Assembly: GCA_965277895.1 (NCBI GenBank)
Contig: CBDIDR010000001.1
Span: forward strand, 992,001-1,056,000
Reading direction: 5' to 3'
Source: GCA-2862585 sp965277895
GTDB taxonomy: Bacteria; Bacteroidota; Bacteroidia; Flavobacteriales; UBA7312
Length of the DNA stretch: 64,000 nt
The translations under genes and the position numbers were made by a program. Within the stretch, counting starts at the first letter, position 1, and the number at the start of each line of letters is the position of its first letter. The notes under the pieces are model-generated. The model searched no databases and had not been told where the DNA came from. It saw only the letters and a program-made list of their open reading frames with translations. This document shows positions 22,660 to 30,198 of the stretch, in pieces.

Positions 22660-24141
22660 TTAATCCAAAGAGTTGAGGTAAGATTCTGAAATGGTTTTGA
22701 TGTTTTGTTTCTTCTCATCACTCATGTTATGGTACATATTAACCATGAATTTCATTCTTATATTATTTTTGAATACATCTTCATATTCGTGAATAAATCG
22801 CCAGTATAAAGCGTCCCATGTTTCCTCCCAATTTGATTTTTTATAATCACTCATTTTTTTGATGTAGTTACTGCTACTGAAATAGGGTTTTGTAGACATC
22901 AGACCGCCATCTGAAAATTGACTCATGCCATATACATTTGGTACCATAACCCAATCGTATGAATCAATAAACACCTCCATAAACCATTGGTAAACGTCGT
23001 CAGGGTCAAACTCACACAGTAGCATGAAGTTACCCAAAATCATGAGCCGTTCAATATGGTGAGAATAGGCTGTTTTTAGAATTTTTTTTATGGTGTTGTC
23101 AATGGGTTCAATACCAGTAGTGCCATCATAAAAGGAGGCTGGTATTTTTCGTTTGAAATTAAAGAAATTAGTAGTTCTTTCTTGAGAACCCTTTACAATA
23201 TATATGCCCCTTATGAATTCTCTCCAGCCTATAATTTGACGTACAAAACCTTCAATAGAATTTAAAGGAATATCATTTTTATCGGCGAAGTTCAGTGTTG
23301 TTTTTAAGACGTAATCAGGCCTTATTAGACCTATGTTCATCATCGGTGTAATTACGCTATGATTTAAAAAAGATTCTTCTTTAACTATGGCATCTTCATA
23401 GATTCCAAAATCATAAAATCTATTCTGTAAAAAGTCGTCAAACCATTTTTTCGAAGACTCAAAATTAGTAGGATATAGGGGTGTAGGACTTAATTCTCCA
23501 ATATTATCTGAAAAATTTTTATTGACATACTCAATAGCTTCTTCATAAAAAGCATCACTTTCAAGATTTTTTATTGCAGGAGGTGTTTTTCCTTTAGGGT
23601 ATTTTCTTCTATTTTCTGTATCAAAACTCCATTTTCCACCGATAGGAGTTTCGTTCTCATCGATTAAAATTTTGAATTTCTTTCGCTGATTAATATAGAA
23701 TGAAGTTTGAAAAAACTTTTTCTTATCAGCTTTAAAAAAAGTACCTAATTCCTCCTCATTAGTCAAGAAATTTGGATTATCGTACTTTTTTAAATCTAGA
23801 CCGTATTTAGCAGCATTTTGCTCAATTTTTTTAGACAGATAGTTATCGACAGGGTCAATGAAATGAATACATGCAATTCCTTCATTTTTGAAGTGATTAA
23901 ATAGACTGTCAATTGTTGCTAAACTATCATTACAGTCAACATACACTGTTGGTTGGTTTTTACTATTCAAATACGATTCATAAAACTTCATACTAGATCG
24001 GTGCAATGCCAATTTTTGTTTATGAAAATTGTATTGTTTAAAGAATAAATCATCTTCGATGAGATAAGAAATAGACTGTTCTAATGGTAATGGACTAACT
24101 TCAAATAATTGATTTGGAAATATGATATTGACTGTTTTCAT
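22660..24141 (-). CDS. Cryptochrome/photolyase-related protein (FeS-BCP/PhrB-type) lacking the Fe-S cysteines
   Basis: The protein has 493 residues, the normal length for this photolyase class. The N-terminal antenna-like Rossmann domain begins VNIIFPNQLFE. The FAD-binding helical domain has SIEGFVRQIIGWREFIRGIY, AYSHHIERLMILGNF and WVMVPNVYGMSQFSDGG. In Agrobacterium PhrB the [4Fe-4S] cluster uses Cys350, 438, 441 and 454. Here the matching places read TGIEPID and MSDYKKSNWEETWDALYW, so all four cysteines are gone; only three cysteines remain, near residues 70, 91 and 377. The fold can still bind FAD. It is the second gene of an operon (3 nt gap) with the unusual photolyase upstream. It probably repairs UV lesions or senses light. 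Confidence 0.8.
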   Translation of the reverse strand: MKTVNIIFPNQLFEVSPLPLEQSISYLIEDDLFFKQYNFHKQKLALHRSSMKFYESYLNSKNQPTVYVDCNDSLATIDSLFNHFKNEGIACIHFIDPVDNYLSKKIEQNAAKYGLDLKKYDNPNFLTNEEELGTFFKADKKKFFQTSFYINQRKKFKILIDENETPIGGKWSFDTENRRKYPKGKTPPAIKNLESDAFYEEAIEYVNKNFSDNIGELSPTPLYPTNFESSKKWFDDFLQNRFYDFGIYEDAIVKEESFLNHSVITPMMNIGLIRPDYVLKTTLNFADKNDIPLNSIEGFVRQIIGWREFIRGIYIVKGSQERTTNFFNFKRKIPASFYDGTTGIEPIDNTIKKILKTAYSHHIERLMILGNFMLLCEFDPDDVYQWFMEVFIDSYDWVMVPNVYGMSQFSDGGLMSTKPYFSSSNYIKKMSDYKKSNWEETWDALYWRFIHEYEDVFKNNIRMKFMVNMYHNMSDEKKQNIKTISESYLNSLD

Positions 24142-24144
24142 GCT

Positions 24145-25236
24145 CTATGCTGTTTTGAGTTCTTTTTTACACTTATTCCAAAATTTAAAAAAAGAAGGGA
24201 AATAACCCTTGACTGTAAACATCCAGTCTCTTTGGTCTTCAATGCCTTTGTAGTGTGTATTTAAGGGGTGTTCTTTAAAATATATTGGACTTGCTTTAGT
24301 AAGTTCTTTAAGCTCTTCAAAAGAGCCTACAAACAGTTGAATGTTATCAATGTTTTTTGAAAGATTAAGCATAAACTCCATTGACTTTTTGGAAATGGGA
24401 TAGTTTTCAAACACACTTGGCTCTATGAGTAGTATTCTGTTAGCCTTCTGCTCAGTTCTCCATTTTGGGTCAAGGTTATAGTAATTATAAATAAGTGTTG
24501 GTAATTCAGTAGCAATCTGTAAACTGTTATCGCTTTTGGGTAGTGGAGTTATAAGTTTTAAGTCTACCGTTTCTTTAAGCTCAGAAGGAATGCCCATTGA
24601 ATAGAATTCTGAATAATCGACATCCAGAAAAGTATTCTTCTGTTGAGTATAGCAGTATTTGTTAATGTTATCTTGATTTGCAAAATAGAGTTTAGTGCTA
24701 TTTGCTCCGCATACCCATTGCCAGCTTAAAGCATTACTTGCCCAATCGCCATCTAGTAAATGATAGTACATCCATTGAGCAGGAGCTTTCCAATGGGATT
24801 TAGCGTTATTGCAGCTGATAGCAGCAATATACATGCGGACATGGTTGTGAATATAACCAGTATTGTAAAACTCTTTAATAGCATTGTCAATCGCTTCAAT
24901 TGAACTATTGCCTTCTACTACAGCTTTTGGGATTTGGTGATTATCGACCTTAAGTTGATTATTTTTTAAATCGCTATTGATAAGATCTTGTTTTTCTATC
25001 CAAATCTGTTGCCAATAATCTCTCCAGGCTAATTCTTGAATGAATTTCTCAATTTTATTTGGATTAAAGCCACGATTAAGTAATGAGTTTAGAATTTCTT
25101 TAGTAGAAATTACACCTCTAGAAATATAGGGTGATAATTTACTGACTGCACCATCAATGTAGTTTCTGTTTTTAGCATAAGAGACTGGCTCTATGGTCTC
25201 TATTTTGTCGTAGATGAAGCTTAAGTCAGTATTCAT
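24145..25236 (-). CDS. FAD-binding photolyase-domain protein without N-terminal antenna domain, with extra C-terminal alpha/beta domain
   Basis: The protein has 363 residues. It begins directly in the helical photolyase catalytic domain: KLSPYISRGVIS, FIQELAWRDYWQ, HNHVRMYIAAI, and LLDGDWASNALSWQWVCGANSTKLYFANQ (FAD contacts). The antenna Rossmann domain that normally precedes it is missing. After about residue 255 comes an alpha/beta segment (NRILLIEPSVFENYPISKKSMEFML ... IQLFVGSFEEL) that looks like an antenna-type domain placed at the C-terminus. This is effectively a permuted photolyase. An inverted-repeat operator abuts its ATG. It is co-transcribed with the next photolyase gene. The substrate is unknown. 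Confidence 0.8.
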   Translation of the reverse strand: MNTDLSFIYDKIETIEPVSYAKNRNYIDGAVSKLSPYISRGVISTKEILNSLLNRGFNPNKIEKFIQELAWRDYWQQIWIEKQDLINSDLKNNQLKVDNHQIPKAVVEGNSSIEAIDNAIKEFYNTGYIHNHVRMYIAAISCNNAKSHWKAPAQWMYYHLLDGDWASNALSWQWVCGANSTKLYFANQDNINKYCYTQQKNTFLDVDYSEFYSMGIPSELKETVDLKLITPLPKSDNSLQIATELPTLIYNYYNLDPKWRTEQKANRILLIEPSVFENYPISKKSMEFMLNLSKNIDNIQLFVGSFEELKELTKASPIYFKEHPLNTHYKGIEDQRDWMFTVKGYFPSFFKFWNKCKKELKTA

Positions 25237-25271
25237 TTTGTATAACTAATAATTAAAATAGTTATACAAAA
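25236..25271. promoter_or_regulatory. Inverted repeat TTTTGTATAACTA-N10-TAGTTATACAAAA, operator of the photolyase pair
   Basis: Perfect 13 bp arms at 25236-25248 and 25259-25271 abut the start codon of the photolyase gene. A minus-strand -7 element TATTTTTG (25267-25274) overlaps the distal arm, so bound protein would cover the promoter and start site, as expected of a repressor. The same arms occur at 17266-17299. Confidence 0.6.
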
Positions 25272-25321
25272 ATAGTTAAATTATATATTCAACTAATTAA
25301 ATGGGGTCTTTTTTTGATGGA

Positions 25322-25627
25322 TTATTTGTCTCTATTTCCTCTGAATGCCTTATAAAGTTTGTCTTTTATTTCTTCTTCCATATCAGATTCTGCTTGTAAA
25401 TACCCTTTAGTTCGCCCAATAAATAATGCAATTAGGGCAGCCTCACGAACATTATGCCCTTTTTGGAGAAGTTTCATTACTGCATCATAGGTAGAGTCAG
25501 TTTCTTCAGAAATTTCGTAAGCTAATTTTTCGAAATCGAATAATTCGTTTTTATCGCATTGTAGCAAGTGACATAATTTTTCAATTTCAAATTGACTTAG
25601 TAGAGGTGTTTTTTTTGGAACTTTCAT
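25322..25627 (-). CDS. Small cytosolic helical protein, unknown function
   Basis: The protein has 101 residues, predicted all-helical and charged, without signal or membrane segment. Recognisable stretches are SQFEIEKLCHLLQCDKNELFDFEKLAYEI and GHNVREAALIALFIGRTKGYLQAESDMEEEI. I do not know the family. The gene precedes the photolyase pair on the same strand but is separated from it by the operator at 25236-25271, so it is probably transcribed independently. Confidence 0.6.
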   Translation of the reverse strand: MKVPKKTPLLSQFEIEKLCHLLQCDKNELFDFEKLAYEISEETDSTYDAVMKLLQKGHNVREAALIALFIGRTKGYLQAESDMEEEIKDKLYKAFRGNRDK

Positions 25628-25849
25628 AACTAATACTATTTCTTATTGATTGTTATAGGCAAAAGTTATGCCAATCCACTAAATAAGGTCAAAATGTCAG
25701 ATTTTTTTGAATTAGGTATTGTATAATGTAATAAGTCTTTTCATTAATCACTTATTTATCAAATAGTTTAACTAAAAACAAACCCTAAATCCTCATTCAA
25801 AAAAAACATACATTTACTTTTACGATGACTGTTGTTATAAAAAGAAGGT

Positions 25850-25857
25850 TATTTTTG
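25850..25857 (+). promoter_or_regulatory. -7 promoter element (TATTTTTG)
   Basis: This is an exact TAnnTTTG match 21 nt upstream of the GTG start at 25879; a TTG at 25832-25834 is a possible -33 partner at slightly short spacing. Confidence 0.4.
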
Positions 25858-25878
25858 TACCTAAAGATATATTACTAA

Positions 25879-26643
25879 GTGTTAAAATTTAAGAGTTTTA
25901 TAAAAAGCGACGATGCCGATTGGGTGACCTTCATTCATGGAGCGGGGGGGAGTAGTACCATTTGGCACAAGCAGGTAAAGTTTTTAAAAAACCATTTTAA
26001 CCTTTTACTCATTGACCTTCGTGGACACGGAATGTCCAATCAGCTAACCATAAAGGATGAATATTCATTAGACTTAGTTGTAGAAGAAATTATAGAAGTA
26101 AACGAACATTTGGGCATAAATAAATCTCATTTTATTGGTGTCTCTTTAGGCTCAGTTATCATTACTAAGATTTCGGAAAAATACCCAGACTTAGTTGATA
26201 AAATAGTGTTGAGTGGAGCGATTACAAGCTTTAGTTTTAGAACTTTATTCTTATTACGAACGGTACAGATTATCAAAGGTATTATTCCTAATATCGTATT
26301 GTATAGATTATTTGCATGGATTATTATGCCAAGGAAAGGACATCAGAAGTCTAGACAGATATTTATCAATGAAGCCAAAAAAATTAAAGCCAACGCCTTC
26401 AAAAAATGGCTAAAACTGTTGCCGGAAATCAAGAGAACTATTGATAGTATTCCACATATAGAAATTAACAGACCCATTCTTTTTATTTCTGGACATGAAG
26501 ATTATCTTTTTGTCAATCAAATTGAAGAATTTGTTAAAAATAAATCGAATTGTATTCTCAAAAAGATTAAAAAATCAGGCCATATTGTCAATATTGACCA
26601 ACATCAGATGTTTAATCAATTTACTGTCAACTTTTTAAAATGA
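25879..26643 (+). CDS. Alpha/beta hydrolase
   Basis: The protein has 254 residues. The oxyanion-hole motif is FIHGAGGSSTIWHKQ, the nucleophile elbow is GVSLGS, and the acid and histidine are in SGHEDYLF and SGHIVNID. This is a complete catalytic triad of the esterase/lactonase/lyase type; the substrate is unknown. The start is GTG at 25879; no nearby ATG is in frame before the catalytic motifs. The stop overlaps the next gene start by 4 nt (ATGA). Confidence 0.85.
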   Translation: MLKFKSFIKSDDADWVTFIHGAGGSSTIWHKQVKFLKNHFNLLLIDLRGHGMSNQLTIKDEYSLDLVVEEIIEVNEHLGINKSHFIGVSLGSVIITKISEKYPDLVDKIVLSGAITSFSFRTLFLLRTVQIIKGIIPNIVLYRLFAWIIMPRKGHQKSRQIFINEAKKIKANAFKKWLKLLPEIKRTIDSIPHIEINRPILFISGHEDYLFVNQIEEFVKNKSNCILKKIKKSGHIVNIDQHQMFNQFTVNFLK

Positions 26644-27356
26644 AACGATTTATATATCTATCATTTCTTATTGTATTGTTTTCGTGCTCAAGCAATTCGC
26701 AGACGTATTCAAATTTAAAACCTAAAGATTTTAAGGCTGAAATAGAACAAAATGCAGGCATAATTTTAGATGTTCGGACACCCAATGAGATCTCGACTGG
26801 TCAAATAGAAAATGCCAGTACTATAGATTTTTATGACGAAAAATTTAAAGATAAAATTGCTAAAATTCAAAAGAATAAAACAGTCTATGTTTATTGTAAA
26901 AGTGGCGGTAGAAGTTCCAAAGCAGCTCAACTATTAGTTGACGCAGGACAGTCAAAAGTCATAAACCTTCAAGGTGGTATTATGGCGTGGAAAAGAGCAG
27001 GCCACACCATTACTTCATTTGACGATACACACGATTCAAACATTCAAGAGTTTTCCATTTCTGATTTTAATACTGTTTTATCAGAAAACAATATAGTTTT
27101 AGTAGATTTTCATACGCTTTGGTGTGCACCCTGTCGCAAAATGGCACCTATGATTGATGCACTTGAGAAAGACTATGAAAATAAAGTGTCAATATCAAGA
27201 GTTGATATTGACAAGAGCGAAGAATTAGCTGACGAACACAATATAGTAGCCGTGCCTACTTTAGTCTTATTTGAATCTGGCAAGGAAATTTGGCGAAATA
27301 CAGGTCTACTATCTAAAGAAGAGCTAGTAAATGTATTGGAAAAACAGCTTAACTAA
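26640..27356 (+). CDS. Lipoprotein with rhodanese and thioredoxin domains
   Basis: The protein has 238 residues. The signal ends in a lipobox (IVLFSC), so it should be lipid-anchored in the periplasm. The rhodanese domain (about 25-120) has the active-site loop CKSGGRSS. The thioredoxin domain (about 130-238) has the active site WCAPC and the cis-proline region AVPTLVLF. Together they could handle persulfide or disulfide exchange outside the cytosol. It is translationally coupled to the hydrolase gene. Confidence 0.88.
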   Translation: MKRFIYLSFLIVLFSCSSNSQTYSNLKPKDFKAEIEQNAGIILDVRTPNEISTGQIENASTIDFYDEKFKDKIAKIQKNKTVYVYCKSGGRSSKAAQLLVDAGQSKVINLQGGIMAWKRAGHTITSFDDTHDSNIQEFSISDFNTVLSENNIVLVDFHTLWCAPCRKMAPMIDALEKDYENKVSISRVDIDKSEELADEHNIVAVPTLVLFESGKEIWRNTGLLSKEELVNVLEKQLN

Positions 27357-27358
27357 GA

Positions 27359-27505
27359 TTACGATTTAGCTGTACTCTTATTTTTATTTCGTCTGCATCT
27401 TTCGCTGCAGTACTTAACCTCATCCCAATTCTTTTCCCATTTTTTACGCCAATCATATGGTTTTTGGCAGACCAGACATATTTTTTGTGGTAAAGGCTTT
27501 TTCAT
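27359..27505 (-). CDS. DUF2256 small zinc-ribbon-like protein, photolyase-associated
   Basis: The protein has 48 residues: MKKPLPQKICLVC, then PYDWRKKWEKNWDEVKYC, then SERCRR. Two CxxC pairs (CLVC and CSERC-type) can hold zinc. Length and sequence match the DUF2256 family, which is often found next to cryptochrome/photolyase genes; here two photolyase genes lie 2 kb away. The stop is 3 nt from the convergent rhodanese gene. The role is unknown. Confidence 0.85.
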   Translation of the reverse strand: MKKPLPQKICLVCQKPYDWRKKWEKNWDEVKYCSERCRRNKNKSTAKS

Positions 27506-27541
27506 TAAATGAAAAATATTAACAGGATAATTAGTATTTAG

Positions 27542-27910
27542 TGGAGCTGGCGGGAATCGAACCCGCGTCCAAACAAGGAACTTAAGCGCTTTCTACATGT
27601 GTATTGCTTTTTAATTGTCGGGAAGGGTAAGGAAAAACACAACCATACTCCAACCTTATCTTCTTTAGTTTCGCTTTTTAGTCGAAGCCCTAAAAAACTA
27701 GCTCAATCTTTTTATGATGCTTCATAAGAACGAAAGCTTCGAGCCCTCTTTCATTCGGAAGCAAAGGCGTCCTAATTACTATAATTAGGCAGCCATAGCG
27801 TAGTTATACTCGCCATTTAAAAGTGTGTACATTGATATTTACGAGCCAACAAACAATGCTCGACATGCTTACGGTTAACTTCAAACTTGTAGTCAAAACC
27901 AGTCAGCCCC
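27542..27910 (-). ncRNA. ssrA: Transfer-messenger RNA (tmRNA)
   Basis: On the minus strand the 5' end is GGGGCTGACTGGTTTTGACT (27910 downward) and the 3' end is the tRNA-like T-arm GGGTTCGATTCCCGCC followed by AGCTCCA at about 27542. CCA is not encoded. The resume frame encodes GEYNYAMAA and ends at a TAA at 27785-27787. tmRNA with SmpB rescues stalled ribosomes and tags the nascent protein for proteolysis. A minus-strand -7 element TAATTTTG (27936-27943) predicts a short 5' leader removed by RNase P. Confidence 0.95.
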
Positions 27911-28163
27911 AATAAAAAAAGAACGTAATCAGATGCAAAATTACACTTTTGTATTAACTTAGCCTTCCTACACACAAGCTTTTCAGCTATTTCTTTGGGC
28001 TGATAAATCCGATGCATCTAGTAAAAATATTTGACTAAGGTTGGTTTTTTGCGGATAAAAAGATGTTTTTGATTGACAAGCTATTTTTTCTAATCACAGA
28101 CTTTACACCTTTCTTTTAAGCATTTTTACCTATTAGTATTTTGGCGTGCTAGAAATGTGAAGG

Positions 28164-28226
28164 ATGAAAAAGCTAAAAGCCATACTCGAAAATGTTTTAG
28201 AACGTTTAGAGAAATTAGAGGAATAG
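28164..28226 (+). CDS. Possible 20-residue amphipathic microprotein
   Basis: An ATG preceded by GAAGG opens a 20-codon frame with the sequence KKLKAILENVLERLEKLEE after the initiator, a clear amphipathic helix. It lies alone in the 376 nt gap between tmRNA and the dehydrogenase gene, which otherwise shows no gene. There is no independent evidence that it is translated. Confidence 0.25.
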   Translation: MKKLKAILENVLERLEKLEE

Positions 28227-28274
28227 CCCTCAAATTTTAAGAGAATAAATTTTATTTATTTGAATTTAATCTCT

Positions 28275-28282
28275 TAGTTTTG
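28275..28282 (+). promoter_or_regulatory. -7 element (TAGTTTTG) 4 nt before the ATG at 28287
   Basis: This is an exact TAnnTTTG match. Its last base is five positions before the A of the start codon, so a leaderless transcript is predicted. The start codon is well supported by the enzyme N-terminus. Confidence 0.5.
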
Positions 28283-28286
28283 ACAC

Positions 28287-29492
28287 ATGCAAACCATAGC
28301 AATTTTAAAAGAGGGTAAGACGCCACCAGACAAGAGAGTACCACTAAGTCCACAACAATGTGCCGATTTCATTGCTCAATATCCATCCATTAATTTAGTG
28401 GTTCAGAGAAGTCCTATTCGATGTTTTTCTGATGAAGAATACTCAAAATTGGGAATTACTCTTGTTAATGATGTTTCCGATTGTGATGTATTGCTTGGTG
28501 TAAAGGAAGTTCCAAAAGCTGACTTACTTTCAGATAAAACTTACTTTTATTTTTCACATACTATAAAGGAACAACCTTACAACAGAGAATTGTTGCAAAA
28601 AATGGTTGAGAAAAATATCACTATGGTTGATTATGAAACCCTTAAGCACGCTAATGGAAGCCGAATTATCGGTTTTGGTAGATACGCTGGCGTAGTGGGT
28701 TGCTACAATGGATTTTTGGCTTATGGTAAGCGAACAAAACGCTTCGATTTGAAAGCGGCTAACCTGTGTGAAGATAGAAAGGAGCTTGAGCAAGAGCTTA
28801 AAAAAGTAGATTTACCCAATATAAAAATCATTGTTTCTGGAAACGGTAGAGTGGGTAAGGGGGCATTAGAAATCATTCAATTATTAAATATTAGAGAAGT
28901 CAGTAAAGAAGATTTTAAGACAAAAACCTTTGATGAGCCTGTTTATGTACATGTCGATTTTCCAGATTATAATACTAGAAAAGACGGCTCAGAATTTATA
29001 GCTGATGACTTCTTTAAAAATCCTGAATTATTTAAATCCACTTTTATGGACTATGCCTCTTGTGCGGATGTCTTTATTGCAGGACATTATTACGGAGCTG
29101 GTTCTCCGTACTTATTTACAAGAGAAGACGCCAAATCAGCAGATTTTAAAATCCGTACCGTTGCAGATATTTCATGCGATATTGATGGTCCTGTAGCTTC
29201 AACAATTAGACCTTCAACTATTGATAATCCTATCTACGGCTATAACCCTCAGAGCGAAAGTGAGGACGATTTTGATAAAGAGGATGTAATAACAGTAATG
29301 GCAGTAGATAATTTACCTTGTGAATTACCTAAAGATGCATCAGAAGATTTTGGAAATGAATTAATGAAACATGTTTTTCCGGTTCATATTGGTAATGACC
29401 CTCATTCAATAATTGACAAAGCAACCATCTGTAAAAATGGTAATTTGAATACTCATTATGAGTATTTAAGAGATTATCTAAATGGAAATTAG
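28287..29492 (+). CDS. Saccharopine dehydrogenase/alanine dehydrogenase-like NAD(P)-dependent oxidoreductase
   Basis: The protein has 401 residues. The N-terminus IAILKEGKTPPDKRVPLSPQQC is the AlaDh/PNT-type substrate-binding motif as found in lysine-forming saccharopine dehydrogenases. The nucleotide-binding loop is SGNGRVGKGA (about residue 186). DISCDIDGPVASTIRPSTID is typical of the saccharopine dehydrogenase branch. It probably acts in lysine metabolism in the cytosol. It is convergent with rpe, overlapping by 4 nt. Confidence 0.85.
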   Translation: MQTIAILKEGKTPPDKRVPLSPQQCADFIAQYPSINLVVQRSPIRCFSDEEYSKLGITLVNDVSDCDVLLGVKEVPKADLLSDKTYFYFSHTIKEQPYNRELLQKMVEKNITMVDYETLKHANGSRIIGFGRYAGVVGCYNGFLAYGKRTKRFDLKAANLCEDRKELEQELKKVDLPNIKIIVSGNGRVGKGALEIIQLLNIREVSKEDFKTKTFDEPVYVHVDFPDYNTRKDGSEFIADDFFKNPELFKSTFMDYASCADVFIAGHYYGAGSPYLFTREDAKSADFKIRTVADISCDIDGPVASTIRPSTIDNPIYGYNPQSESEDDFDKEDVITVMAVDNLPCELPKDASEDFGNELMKHVFPVHIGNDPHSIIDKATICKNGNLNTHYEYLRDYLNGN

Positions 29493-30139
29493 CAGTTCTT
29501 TAAACCGCTAATCGTATCAATTGGATTTTCTGAACGGAATACAAAGCTACCTGCCACTAAAACATCCGCTCCAGCTTCAATGAGTTTTGGAGCATTTTGA
29601 GAATTTACGCCGCCATCAATTTCAATTTTAGTATGTGCTCCCTTACTATCAATTAGTTTTTTTAACTCTCTTAATTTGTCATAGGTGTTTTCTATGAAAG
29701 ACTGCCCACCAAATCCAGGGTTTACGGACATGATACAAACGAGGTCAATATCTTGAATGGTATCTTTTAGTAAATCTACTGATGTATGAGGATTCAATGC
29801 AACTCCAGCTTGCATGCCTTCTACTTTTATAGCTTGAAGAGTTCTGTGCAAATGCGTGCATGCTTCATAATGAACAGTTAGAATATCAGCACCTACTTCT
29901 TTGAATGTTTTGATGTATCTATCTGGGTCCACAATCATCAAATGTACATCCATAGTTTTTTTGGCGTGTTTTTTAATAGTCTTTATCACTGGCATACCAA
30001 AAGAGATATTAGGAACAAAAACACCATCCATAACGTCAATATGAAACCAATCGGCTTGACTTTCGTTGACCATTTCACAATCTCTTTGAAGGTTAGCAAA
30101 ATCGGCGGCTAGTATGGAGGGTGCTATTAAATGTGACAT
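29489..30139 (-). CDS. rpe: Ribulose-phosphate 3-epimerase
   Basis: The enzyme interconverts ribulose 5-phosphate and xylulose 5-phosphate in the pentose phosphate pathway. The TIM-barrel motifs are complete: LIAPSILAADFANL, WFHIDVMDGVFVPNISFG, MSVNPGFGGQSF and IEIDGGVN. The frame extends eight codons further up to 30163, but the ATG at 30139 matches the usual N-terminus (MSHLIAPSIL), so I prefer it. It lies after rpoD on the same strand with a terminator between. Confidence 0.95.
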   Translation of the reverse strand: MSHLIAPSILAADFANLQRDCEMVNESQADWFHIDVMDGVFVPNISFGMPVIKTIKKHAKKTMDVHLMIVDPDRYIKTFKEVGADILTVHYEACTHLHRTLQAIKVEGMQAGVALNPHTSVDLLKDTIQDIDLVCIMSVNPGFGGQSFIENTYDKLRELKKLIDSKGAHTKIEIDGGVNSQNAPKLIEAGADVLVAGSFVFRSENPIDTISGLKNC

Positions 30140-30168
30140 AAATGATGTATTAATTTCTGGCAAAGTTA

Positions 30169-30195
30169 AAAAAAAAGAGAGCCGAAGCTCTCTTT
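30169..30195 (-). terminator. Rho-independent terminator after rpoD, UUCG tetraloop
   Basis: On the minus strand, AAAGAGAGC and GCTCTCTTT pair around a TTCG loop and are followed by a T tract (complement of 30168-30176). It ends the rpoD transcript 4 nt after the stop codon. Confidence 0.9.
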
Positions 30196-30198
30196 AAA

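Noticed and set aside
27817..28017. 66-codon frame on the minus strand
   Set aside because: It covers the 5' half of tmRNA, which is unambiguous.
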